14,379 bases of DNA from Chloroflexota bacterium (GTDB taxonomy: Bacteria > Chloroflexota > Anaerolineae > Anaerolineales > DRMV01): assembly GCA_013153135.1 (NCBI GenBank), contig JAADFA010000112.1, forward strand, positions 1 through 14,379. Direction: 5' to 3'. The notes under the pieces are model-generated. The model saw only the letters and a program-made list of their open reading frames with translations. It did no database searches and was not told the origin of the DNA. The position numbers and the translations under genes were made by a program. Positions 1 to 7,082 of this stretch are shown here, piece after piece (position 1 is the stretch's first letter; each line of letters starts with the position of its first letter).

Positions 1-39
1 CTGGGGCACGCACCCAGCCCCGCCTCGTCGTTATGTGGG

Positions 40-2190
40 CTAGTCCTCCTGGCGCGTGTCGTGCTTTCGAGCCAAAAGCCGGGCCAGGTGGGCCTTGTAG
101 AGCGCACGGCGCTTCTCGTATGCCTCAGTGGGAATCTTGCCCTCGCGGTGCAGCTCGTCCAGCGCGAGAATGGCGTCCAGGAGCGCGTCTGGGTCATCGC
201 GTAGGCCTTCGGGCAGGGCTTCTTCGTCGACATCGGAGCTCGGCGCCGTGCTTGCAGCCTCGTCCGAGTCCATCACCTTCGTTGCGGCGCCAGTGTCCTC
301 TGGCTCCTCATCCTCAGGGTGGAAGTACATCCATAACCCACCGCCAATAAGACCAACGCCCACCACGATCAATCCGATGAGCAACCAGAACTCCTTGCCC
401 TGGGGCAGGTTCAGCCCTGTGCTTGGCTCTTCAATCCGGCCTTGGGGCGTTTCTTTGGGGAAGCCGCTTACTTTGAACGCGACCTCACCGCCAGCCTCGA
501 TTTCGGGGCCCATATAGATGCGGATAGTCATCCCTTGCACATCGCGCACCTCGCCTGGCTGGAAGCCTTCCCCTTCGACCGTGACCCCTTCGGCCGGCAC
601 CAGGACCAAGACCGAGCCAACGGGTAACGAGACCTTATGCCGGATCTCAGCTTGCTGATTCGGATAGGGCAGTTCGTATGCAAAGATGAGCTGATATTGA
701 CCCGGCGGGATGGCTGACGTATCGACAAAGCCTCCGGGGATTTCAATGAAGCGCTTCCCAAGCTCGCCCTGGCCTGGCTCGAATTGCAAATTGGTCGCGC
801 CTTCGGGGAGGTAGTAAGTAATCACGCCCTCGCCTTCTTCTTTAGGTACTACGGTGCGGTCGCCTTCGTTGACGATGACGTATAGCTCGGCCACCCGGAT
901 GCGTTCGCCTAGAAAGTCCACAAACACATGCAACCGGTCGAAGCGCAGCGCGTCGGTGTCGGTCGTGGTATCGTAAATGGTGATGTTGAGCTCTACATCG
1001 CCGGTCTCGGGTGGCATTACCGTGACTACATCAGAGACGTAAGTCACACCCTGGTATTCCACGTAAGCCAGGAACACCCGGTGCGGTGCGACCTCAACCC
1101 CTTCGAAACGGAAGGTGCCATCGTCATCGGCTGTGGTCTCGAGGCTGACGACCTCCTCAAAGTTGTCGAAGCCCTTGAGGTACACGACCAAGCCTGGTGG
1201 GACCTCGCCGCCCGCGCCGTGGATAATGCGGCCGGTGATGGTGATCGCGCCTTCGGGGGTTGGGCTGGCTTGTGGAGTGGGGGATGGCGCCTGGGTGGCC
1301 TCGGGGGTGGTCTGGCTGGTCGCGGCGGGTGTCGTGACCACACCGAGGTCCGCGGGGGTGGTGGTGGCTTCGGTCGTGCCTGGGGCAGAGGGGGCCTCGG
1401 TGACGGCTTCGGTGGGCGCTTCGGTTGGGATTTCTGTTACGGCCTCCGTGGCCGTCGCGGTCGGTTCAGGCGTCGCGGTGGGCATCCATGGCGACATACG
1501 CGCAAAGGTGAGCAGTCGCGCGTAGCGCACCACGTTTAGCCGGTCGACGCCGTCCAGCTCCGGGAAGGCGGGCTCGTGGTCATTGACCAAATAGGTCGCG
1601 AGGTCCGCATCGCTGTGTTGGGCAAAGAAGGCCTGGCTAAAGGGTTCGAGCCCCGCGGGGGCATCAGGCCCATCGCCCTGACCTTGGGGGCCATGGCAGC
1701 GCTGACAATGAGCCTCGTAAAGCGCCTGCCCTCGTTGGCGCTTATCGTCGTCCGTGCCCAAGACGTATAAATAGGCGATGATATCCCAACGGGTTTGTTC
1801 ATCCAAGGAAGCCCGAAAGCCGGGCATAAATTTATCCAGCTTGCCATTACTGATGATGAGGAACCAATCCGACGGCTTGGCTTGGATCAGGGTTTCGCTC
1901 TCAACCAAGTTCGCGGGCAGAACGGGGAGTTGTTCAGCCGCGGGGCCATCTCCTCGGCCTTGGGTGCCGTGGCATTCGACGCATTTTTGCTGATAGGCGA
2001 TGCGTCCCTGCGCGGGATCCGGCGGCGAGGTAGGATAAAGGCGGCTGAGGTCTGGCGTTGGCGGGACCGGGGTAGGTTTCCATCCTGGCGGTGGGGTTAC
2101 ATCGTCCGCGAAGGAGAAGCAGCCAGCAAGGACACTGGCAAACAAGCCGACGAACAGGGCGAGCCAGAGGTAGCGGCGAATGGTGCGCAT
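40..2190 (-). CDS. Diheme cytochrome c lipoprotein with membrane anchor and cytosolic tail
   Basis: A 716-residue exported electron-transfer protein and probable client of the Ccm operon that it ends. The N-terminus has a hydrophobic signal and a lipobox (LAGC, Cys24). Two cytochrome c domains follow: CVECH at 70-74 with a likely Met ligand at 122 (KFMPGF), and CQRCH at 162-166 with no Met in the rest of that domain. A Thr/Pro/Glu/Ala-rich linker covers about 234-313. It is followed by a carboxypeptidase-regulatory-like beta domain (about 315-400), another beta-rich region, one transmembrane helix (about 600-623) and an acidic cytosolic tail. The tail ends in a SHOCT/CcmI-like helical segment with a GKIPTEAY motif (about 668-708). 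The start is preceded by a weak GAGG. The redox partner is unknown; a quinol- or oxidase-linked role is only a guess. The cytochrome and lipoprotein calls are firm, the C-terminal domain names tentative. Confidence 0.9.
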   Translation of the reverse strand: MRTIRRYLWLALFVGLFASVLAGCFSFADDVTPPPGWKPTPVPPTPDLSRLYPTSPPDPAQGRIAYQQKCVECHGTQGRGDGPAAEQLPVLPANLVESETLIQAKPSDWFLIISNGKLDKFMPGFRASLDEQTRWDIIAYLYVLGTDDDKRQRGQALYEAHCQRCHGPQGQGDGPDAPAGLEPFSQAFFAQHSDADLATYLVNDHEPAFPELDGVDRLNVVRYARLLTFARMSPWMPTATPEPTATATEAVTEIPTEAPTEAVTEAPSAPGTTEATTTPADLGVVTTPAATSQTTPEATQAPSPTPQASPTPEGAITITGRIIHGAGGEVPPGLVVYLKGFDNFEEVVSLETTADDDGTFRFEGVEVAPHRVFLAYVEYQGVTYVSDVVTVMPPETGDVELNITIYDTTTDTDALRFDRLHVFVDFLGERIRVAELYVIVNEGDRTVVPKEEGEGVITYYLPEGATNLQFEPGQGELGKRFIEIPGGFVDTSAIPPGQYQLIFAYELPYPNQQAEIRHKVSLPVGSVLVLVPAEGVTVEGEGFQPGEVRDVQGMTIRIYMGPEIEAGGEVAFKVSGFPKETPQGRIEEPSTGLNLPQGKEFWLLIGLIVVGVGLIGGGLWMYFHPEDEEPEDTGAATKVMDSDEAASTAPSSDVDEEALPEGLRDDPDALLDAILALDELHREGKIPTEAYEKRRALYKAHLARLLARKHDTRQED
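1252..1491 (-). repeat. Low-complexity Thr/Pro/Glu/Ala linker coding segment
   Basis: This stretch inside the cytochrome gene encodes about 80 residues (234-313) made almost only of T, P, E, A, S, Q and V, with repeated TEAPTEAVTEAP-like units. It separates the heme domains from the beta-rich domains and probably acts as an extended extracytoplasmic spacer. Such linkers are common in secreted proteins of Chloroflexota. At the DNA level it is a purine/pyrimidine-skewed imperfect repeat, so its length could vary between strains. Confidence 0.7.
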
Positions 2191-2218
2191 GAGACAACCT
2201 CGAGGTGAGAGTTCGTGA

Positions 2219-2851
2219 TTAACGCTTGCTTTTGCTACGGCGTTTTTTGCGGCGGGACGAGGCCTTGCTGCGCGGCGCGCCCAGGGGGGTGAGGGGTTGG
2301 CCGCAACGGCCGCAGAAGCGATCGTGTTCCATTACCGGCGCGCCGCAATGGGGGCAGAAGCCCACAAAACGGCCTTCTTTATTCTGCCGACGCTGATGCA
2401 ACAGGTGCTCGATGAGCTCGTCCATGGGTTCGGCCTCGGTAGCATCGGCCTTTTGGGATTGGGGCGTGGTATCGCCCACATGCGGGCGTTTCCCGCGACG
2501 CTGTTCAAGCAGCGCCTCAATGCGTGCGTCCACATCGGGGTTCACCGCACGCGGGCGGGATTGTGCTTGTTGCTCGAGCTCGTCCAGGGCCTTGAGCACG
2601 GCCGCGCCCTCTCGGCGCAAAGCCTCGCGTTGGCGTTGGTAATCCTCTTCGGGCAGTTTGCCTACCGCGTAGTCGAGTTCGAGCTCTCGGAGCGCGTTGA
2701 TGATGGCCTCACGTCGGGCTAAAAGCACTGAACGCCGACGCTCCAGCTCGTCGTCCACCAACACGCGGCGACGGAAGGGCGCGAGGACAAAGGGGGCTAC
2801 CGCACCAAATAGTGCGATCACCATCAGGGTGAGCAGCAGGTAGTCGGTCAT
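2219..2851 (-). CDS. CcmI-like membrane protein with C-terminal zinc ribbon
   Basis: A 210-residue protein with one N-terminal transmembrane helix (about 4-25). A charged helical segment follows (about 33-95) containing RELELDYAVGKLPEEDYQRQ, the pattern found just after the membrane helix of CcmI/CycH proteins. Next are two copies of an IExLLxQRR motif (111-119 and 147-155), a four-Cys zinc ribbon (CPHCG at 166-170, CGRCG at 180-184) and a very basic Lys/Arg/Ser tail. It lacks the TPR domain with which proteobacterial CcmI binds apocytochrome. It sits between the ccmG-like gene (20 bp upstream) and the cytochrome gene (28 bp downstream). That position suggests a role in cytochrome c maturation, but its exact function is unknown. 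The Shine-Dalgarno sequence is weak (GGACGG). The domain description is firm; the CcmI analogy is inference. Confidence 0.8.
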   Translation of the reverse strand: MTDYLLLTLMVIALFGAVAPFVLAPFRRRVLVDDELERRRSVLLARREAIINALRELELDYAVGKLPEEDYQRQREALRREGAAVLKALDELEQQAQSRPRAVNPDVDARIEALLEQRRGKRPHVGDTTPQSQKADATEAEPMDELIEHLLHQRRQNKEGRFVGFCPHCGAPVMEHDRFCGRCGQPLTPLGAPRSKASSRRKKRRSKSKR

Positions 2852-2871
2852 GGCGTCCGTCCTAGGCCGGT

Positions 2872-3477
2872 TTACGGTTGCTCAGATCGCCGTAGGGCTT
2901 CTTCGATATGCGCGATGATTTCATCGTACGATTGATAGGGGCCGATTTTGAACGCGGCGACCCGGCCTTGTTTGTCGAGTACGTACGTTTCGGGTACGCC
3001 CTGCAGTCCAAAGGCTTGCGACCAGCGGGTGCGCAGGTCTGGACCGTTCGGATAGGTGATATCGTAATATTCAATCCACTTGAGCGCGTCGATCTCTGAA
3101 TCGACGTAATCCAGACCCAAAAAGATGACGTCGTCTCGGGTCTTTTGGTAATAGCGCCATGCGCGCTCCAGCTCCACAGCTTCGGCCTTGCAAGTGGTGC
3201 ACCACGATGCCCAGAAGTTGATTAGCACGACCTTGCCTTTGAGATCACCCAGGCGGATGGTTTGGCCGTCAAAGGTATGCAGCACCAAATCCTCAGGGGG
3301 TTTGTCGCCCACCTTGAGGCGCGTTCCTTCCTTGACCTTAAAGCCAACCATACCGAAAAAGATGAGGAGCAGCAAGATCAGGGCCCACCAACCCCATCCC
3401 ATTTTTTTGCGCTTCTTGCGCTGGGGCTGGGATGTGCCCGTGCGAGCATGTTGAGGTTCGATGAGCGGCTCGCTCAT
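2872..3477 (-). CDS. Membrane-anchored thiol-disulfide oxidoreductase (CcmG/ResA/TlpA family)
   Basis: A thioredoxin-fold protein of 201 residues, expected to act outside the cytoplasmic membrane. There it would reduce apocytochrome CXXCH cysteines or CcmH before heme attachment. A basic N-terminal stretch (RKKRKK, 20-25) precedes one membrane helix (about 29-45). The thioredoxin-like domain runs from about 53 to 197 and has the redox motif WCTTC (Cys93, Cys96) after INFWAS. The cis-proline loop is GVPETY (Pro162), with the Glu typical of the ResA/CcmG group. A strong Shine-Dalgarno sequence (AAGGAGGA) lies just upstream of the ATG, which supports this start over Met26. The gene lies 33 bp after ccmH in the Ccm operon. 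CcmG, ResA and TlpA cannot be separated by sequence alone, but the context favours a CcmG role. Confidence 0.9.
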   Translation of the reverse strand: MSEPLIEPQHARTGTSQPQRKKRKKMGWGWWALILLLLIFFGMVGFKVKEGTRLKVGDKPPEDLVLHTFDGQTIRLGDLKGKVVLINFWASWCTTCKAEAVELERAWRYYQKTRDDVIFLGLDYVDSEIDALKWIEYYDITYPNGPDLRTRWSQAFGLQGVPETYVLDKQGRVAAFKIGPYQSYDEIIAHIEEALRRSEQP

Positions 3478-3510
3478 AAATCCTCCTTAGGGTTGCGCGC
3501 CGCGAATAGG

Positions 3511-4083
3511 CTAATCCAGCTCTTCGTCGAGGCGGCGCAGGTATTCATCGTCCACATCGTCCGCGCGTTCAGCCACCTCTGGAGCCACCGAGCTCGCTGC
3601 TTCTTCGGCTTCGGCGCTCTGCCACGAACGGAAGCTGCGGAACATGATATATATGCCGACGGCTAGGGCCAAGGGTGGCACGACGTAGGCGAGCAGGTGC
3701 AGTCCGCGCGGGGGCGGTTCGTTGAGCACTCGGTCGCCGAAGCGCAGCGCGAAGTCTTCTTTGATTTGTTCTTTGGTCCAACCCGCGGCCAACATAACTC
3801 GGATTTCTTCCCGCCACTGTTCACACGCCTGCGTCGCGCAGGTGTCCAAGGGGATATTTTCACATACAGGGCAAAAGAGCTCTTTTGCGACCTCGTTGAC
3901 TTGATCGTCGGTGATGGATTCGATAGGCACGATGGTGGTCAGGGTGATTTGGACGGGCTGCGCGTCTGCGCGAGTTTGCGGCCAGGCCAGGGTGCTAAGC
4001 ACCAGGAGCGTGCCCATCAGCAGGCCAAGGCCGCTCAGCCAGAACCAAGGGTGGGGTCGCGTCGCGCGCGTGGGTGTCTTCAT
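3511..4083 (-). CDS. ccmH: Cytochrome c maturation protein CcmH (CcmH/CycL/NrfF family)
   Basis: A 190-residue membrane-anchored subunit of the heme lyase. In the family, CcmH presents or reduces the apocytochrome thiols and works with CcmF. The N-terminal hydrophobic segment (about 13-34) is a signal or anchor. The family redox motif is ELFCPVCENIPLD (Cys71, Cys74), followed by EQWREEIRVMLAAGWTKEQI and DFALRFGDRVLNEPP, both typical of CcmH. A second membrane helix spans about 127-148 and a short acidic tail follows. Two further cysteines (Cys82, Cys87) follow the CXXC and are absent from the E. coli-type domain. A GGGAGG ribosome site precedes the ATG. The gene lies 26 bp after ccmF and 33 bp before the ccmG-like gene. 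Family assignment is secure. Confidence 0.93.
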   Translation of the reverse strand: MKTPTRATRPHPWFWLSGLGLLMGTLLVLSTLAWPQTRADAQPVQITLTTIVPIESITDDQVNEVAKELFCPVCENIPLDTCATQACEQWREEIRVMLAAGWTKEQIKEDFALRFGDRVLNEPPPRGLHLLAYVVPPLALAVGIYIMFRSFRSWQSAEAEEAASSVAPEVAERADDVDDEYLRRLDEELD

Positions 4084-4109
4084 GGGTCTGCCTCCCTTTG
4101 CCTATCGCA

Positions 4110-6179
4110 TTATCCCGCGGCCGGAGCTGGGGCGGACGCGGGGCGACGAGCCCGCGCGCGTGCGGTCGCGGGCTTTCGGCGGCGTTCGGGCCAGGCTGCA
4201 ATAAGAATGCCCAAAATAGCAATCCATGGGCTGGCCCATAGCCATTTCACCAGCGGGTTGTGGTAGACCTTAAAGGTCGCGCCTTCGACGGTGATGGGTT
4301 TCCAGCTGACCAGTAGGACGTAGAACTCTTCGCCCCAGGTGCTGTACACGCCCGGGATGGTCATGGGCTGTTGGTCTTTGATGTAATAATCCTGTCGCGG
4401 GTGCAGGACTGCGACCTTTTGGCCGTCCTTATATACCGAGACTTCGGCCCGGGCGACTTGACGTCCGTCATGCGTGTTGAAGATGGCTAGACCGTCGTAT
4501 ACGATCGTGTATTCCCGCAAAGTGAGCGATTCGCCCTGGGCCAGCGTGCGCTGGGTTTCGGCTTGGAAGAATTCGATGCCAATGATGCCCACGCCCATGA
4601 CGATGATGCTTAGGTGTACTACGTAACCACCATAGCGGCGGCGGTTGCGGGTGAAGAGGCGCCAGAGGGAGCGCCAGAGGGGCTCTTTATGCACGCGGTG
4701 ACGGGCCCAAGCCCCGCGGAAAATATCGTAAAAGATCGCGCCAGCCACAAAGCCAAGCAAGAAGAAGCCCAAGAGCGCGCCAGGCGCGCGATAGTGGGCC
4801 CACCAGGCCCAACCTGCTGCCGCCAGCCCCACCAGGCTCGGGATCACCATCAACCGCGCGAGACGACGCCAGTGCACCCGCCCCCAAGGTGCCAGGGTGG
4901 CCAAGCCCATGAGCAGCAACATGACCGCGCTCAGCGGTCCCATCGCCCGCTCATAATAGGGCGGGCCGACACTGGCTTTTTCGCCCGTGACCAACTCTGA
5001 GACCAAGGGATAGACCACACCCCAGAAGTTGACTACAGTCATGCTTATGAAGATGTAGTTGGTATAAAGGAACAGGGCCTCCCGTGAAAAGAAAGAGGGA
5101 ATGCCCCCTTTGCCTTCCAAATCGTCCCAGCGGCGGCGGAGGAGCTCCACCGAGAGCACGGTCATCGCGCCGATGAAGATAAAGAACGCGGGACCGATGG
5201 CGCTTTGGGCAAAGGAGTGCACCGACGAGAGCACCCCTGAGCGGGTCAAGAAGGTCCCGAAAAGCACCAATGCATAAGTCAAGATAATAAGCACGATATT
5301 CCAGCGTTTCAAAATGCCGCGTTGCTCTTGCACGATGACTGAGTGCAAAAACGCGGTCCCGGTGAGCCAGGGCATGAAGGCGGAAATTTCGACCGGATCC
5401 CAACCCCAGTAGCCTCCCCAGCCGAGCACATCATAGGCCCATCGGGAACCCAGGATGAGGCCAAGGAAGAGGAACAGCCACGCGACCAGGGTCCATGGTC
5501 GGGTCAGGCGGATCCAGCGCGCGTCCACCCGACGGGTGACCAGCGCAGCCATCGCGAAAGCGTAAGGAATGACAAAGCTCACGAAACCCAGGTAAAGGAA
5601 GGGCGGGTGCGCGACCATGCCCGGATGGCGCAACAGCGGGTTCAGGCCACTACCGTTACGGGGATAAAAGGCCTTTGCTCCCGCGGGTGGGAAGAGATAA
5701 GCCTCGATTTTGCCGGATGGGAGCAGCCAAAACCGCCGGAAGGGCGGCTCGAGCACGGTATTGAGGAAGAGAAAGAAGGCCAAGGTAAGGGAGGTAAAGA
5801 ATACAACCCAGGGTAAAAATTCTCGATCCCGGTGCCAATCACGCAGGCCGACCGCGAACGCGAACGCGGCCATCAGCCAGGACCAGAACAGCAAGGACCC
5901 GGCTTGGCCGCCCCATAGCGCGGTTACCCGCAAATATAAGGGCATTTCCATTTCAGAGACCGAGTGCACGTACTCGACTTCAAAGTGATTGTACGCGAGT
6001 AGGTACATCAGGATGAGGTTGGCTGCGGTGAGTAAGGGAAAGATGGCCAGCATCGCGTTGCGCGCGCTCCATTCGAAGGCCGCGTTACGTTTCCATCCGC
6101 CCCACAACGCGGCCCCGGTTGCATAGAGCGAAAGGACGAAGGCCACCAGGGTGAGGGCATAGCCCATCAAGGCGAGCAT
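4110..6179 (-). CDS. ccmF: Cytochrome c heme lyase subunit CcmF
   Basis: A 689-residue polytopic membrane protein that joins heme, delivered by CcmE, to apocytochrome c. It carries the heme-handling WWD signature as WGGYWGWDPVE (about 254-264), followed by FMPWL. The conserved histidines are visible at 191 (AHPPFLYLG), 279 (FLHS), 321 (SSVHSF) and 522 (YVVHLS). They match the spacing of the four conserved histidines I recall for E. coli CcmF (173, 261, 303, 491). The length is normal for CcmF and many membrane helices are evident. The C-terminus ends in an Ala/Arg/Pro-rich tail. The ATG has an AAAGGAG site 8 bp upstream and lies 18 bp after ccmE. The separate CcmE and CcmH genes beside it distinguish it from the related CcsA/ResC proteins. 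Confidence 0.96.
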   Translation of the reverse strand: MLALMGYALTLVAFVLSLYATGAALWGGWKRNAAFEWSARNAMLAIFPLLTAANLILMYLLAYNHFEVEYVHSVSEMEMPLYLRVTALWGGQAGSLLFWSWLMAAFAFAVGLRDWHRDREFLPWVVFFTSLTLAFFLFLNTVLEPPFRRFWLLPSGKIEAYLFPPAGAKAFYPRNGSGLNPLLRHPGMVAHPPFLYLGFVSFVIPYAFAMAALVTRRVDARWIRLTRPWTLVAWLFLFLGLILGSRWAYDVLGWGGYWGWDPVEISAFMPWLTGTAFLHSVIVQEQRGILKRWNIVLIILTYALVLFGTFLTRSGVLSSVHSFAQSAIGPAFFIFIGAMTVLSVELLRRRWDDLEGKGGIPSFFSREALFLYTNYIFISMTVVNFWGVVYPLVSELVTGEKASVGPPYYERAMGPLSAVMLLLMGLATLAPWGRVHWRRLARLMVIPSLVGLAAAGWAWWAHYRAPGALLGFFLLGFVAGAIFYDIFRGAWARHRVHKEPLWRSLWRLFTRNRRRYGGYVVHLSIIVMGVGIIGIEFFQAETQRTLAQGESLTLREYTIVYDGLAIFNTHDGRQVARAEVSVYKDGQKVAVLHPRQDYYIKDQQPMTIPGVYSTWGEEFYVLLVSWKPITVEGATFKVYHNPLVKWLWASPWIAILGILIAAWPERRRKPATARARARRPASAPAPAAG

Positions 6180-6197
6180 GGCGCCGACTCCTTTGTG

Positions 6198-6680
6198 CTA
6201 TCGGCCGGATCCGGCTTCCGGCGCGGCAGCTTCGTATTTGGTCGGGCACTTGAGCAGGAGCTCGTCCGCGTAAAAGACGCCGTCCTCGCCCAACGTGCCA
6301 GTCACGATAGCTTGGGCTTCGTTGCGCAAGAGATCGGGTTTGACACCGTAATACACCACTTCGATGCGCGAGCGGTTGGGGTCCCGTACGGCTTCGGCCA
6401 GGACCTTGGCCATACCGCCTTGCGCTTCAACTTCGTCTAGATCTCCGGGTACGTGCGCAATGGTAAAGCGGACTTCTAGCTTCTCGGGGTCATAAAAGAT
6501 GGTATCGCCGATGACCGCGCCGGAGACGCGGATTTTGCGCCCAATCATTTCTTCCTGGCGCGCGAGAAGCTCGTCCACAGTCAAAAAGTATTCCTGTCCC
6601 GCTTTGACTGAGGAGTATATCAAATAGACCACGCTAGCCAGGATGAGAAAGATCCCAAAAAGGTATTTGCGGTTCTCCAT
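6198..6680 (-). CDS. ccmE: Heme chaperone CcmE, Cys (CxxxY) variant
   Basis: A 160-residue membrane-anchored periplasmic heme chaperone. In the family it receives heme from CcmC/CcmAB and passes it to CcmF. An N-terminal membrane helix (about 6-22) is followed by the CcmE OB-fold, with FLTVDELL, GRKIRVSGAVIGDTIFYD and a C-terminal GVFYADELLLKCPTKYE. Classical CcmE carries HxxxY at the covalent heme site; here it is CxxxY (Cys145, Tyr149). Cys-type CcmE is known from Desulfovibrio and archaea. The reading frame extends upstream to an ATG at 6716, but only the ATG at 6680 has a perfect AAGGAGG site, 6 bp away, and it places the membrane helix at the N-terminus. It is the first gene of the operon, preceded by about 400 bp without a gene. 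Confidence 0.93.
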   Translation of the reverse strand: MENRKYLFGIFLILASVVYLIYSSVKAGQEYFLTVDELLARQEEMIGRKIRVSGAVIGDTIFYDPEKLEVRFTIAHVPGDLDEVEAQGGMAKVLAEAVRDPNRSRIEVVYYGVKPDLLRNEAQAIVTGTLGEDGVFYADELLLKCPTKYEAAAPEAGSGR

Positions 6681-6686
6681 GCGTTG

Positions 6687-6693
6687 CCTCCTT
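6687..6693 (-). promoter_or_regulatory. Ribosome binding site that fixes the ccmE start
   Basis: AAGGAGG on the minus strand, 6 bp before the ATG at 6680. It lies inside the N-terminal extension that would result from the ATG at 6716, so it supports the shorter 160-residue CcmE. Confidence 0.85.
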
Positions 6694-6716
6694 CCAGGTC
6701 GGACGAGTTCATCCAC

Positions 6717-7032
6717 GACCTTACGAGCTCAAACTATCGGCGTGGTTTCCCGTTCATTGCTGGCGTTTGGGTTAGCTCTCGGCTCGTTCGGGCGAAGGGG
6801 TTTGCCTCATTGTATGAGGGCCAAATTAAGGGGTCGTTAAACTTATGCTTGCGGCGTGTGGGGGGAGGGTTGTCAGATGCGATATAAGGAGCTGTCAATT
6901 GGGGGGTCTGCCGCGGTGCTCCTGGCTTGGCAAGAGAAAAGGCCGCTACAAGGGCTACCCTTTACTTGCCCCTTCTTGCCCAGCTTAGCATCGGAAATGG
7001 CTACGTCGTCATGCTTCCCGTGCATGGGTTGC
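6717..7032. other. Intergenic region upstream of the ccm operon
   Basis: Beyond the ccmE leader this stretch separates two minus-strand operons. No reading frame in it looks like a protein: those present have no ribosome site and no recognisable motif. It is richer in A+T around 6825-6845 and has G-runs near 6860-6868 and 6901-6906. It should hold the ccm operon promoter. A perfect TTGACA occurs on the minus strand (6898 to 6893), but the hexamer 17 bp further on (TGACAA) is a poor -10. I recognise no known RNA family or riboswitch. Confidence 0.5.
6805..6819. promoter_or_regulatory. Short perfect palindrome overlapping a possible -10 box upstream of ccmE
   Basis: CCTCAT-TGT-ATGAGG forms a 6-bp inverted repeat with a 3-bp centre, about 125 bp upstream of the ccmE start. 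Read on the minus strand, its centre contains TACAAT (6814 to 6809), a good match to a sigma-70 -10 box, though no convincing -35 box lies 16-18 bp upstream. It could be an operator at the ccm promoter or chance. I see it only by symmetry and position. Confidence 0.25.
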
Positions 7033-7063
7033 GAAACGAACGGCCCCGCCATGTGCGGGGCCG
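7033..7063 (-). terminator. Rho-independent terminator after the zinc-ribbon protein gene
   Basis: A perfect 9-bp GC stem (7041-7049 CGGCCCCGC with 7055-7063 GCGGGGCCG) and a 5-base loop. On the minus strand it is followed by TTCGTTTCG. It lies about 20 bp past the stop codon of the minus-strand gene at 7083-8069 and would end transcription of the agl23-like/mscS/sigma/his unit before the ccm operon. Confidence 0.8.
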
Positions 7064-7082
7064 TCGGAAGTGCGCCAGGTGT

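Noticed and set aside
1..22. Short GC stem at the left edge as a terminator for the ccm operon
   Set aside because: Only about 5 bp pair, and the window ends before any T-tract could be seen.
928..1539. Plus-strand frame of about 200 codons opposite the cytochrome gene
   Set aside because: Its translation is low-complexity Gly/Arg, antisense to the Thr/Pro/Glu linker, with no ribosome site or family motif. The minus-strand gene explains the sequence.
3697..4266. Plus-strand frame of 189 codons across ccmH and the end of ccmF
   Set aside because: It is antisense to two well-supported genes and has no recognisable domain.
6893..6898. Perfect TTGACA on the minus strand upstream of ccmE as a -35 box
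   Set aside because: The hexamers 16-18 bp downstream are poor -10 matches, so I do not call a promoter from it.
6846..7082. Possible small genes in the gap between the two operons
   Set aside because: The open frames there lack ribosome sites, have Arg/Ala/Gly shadow composition and one runs through the terminator.
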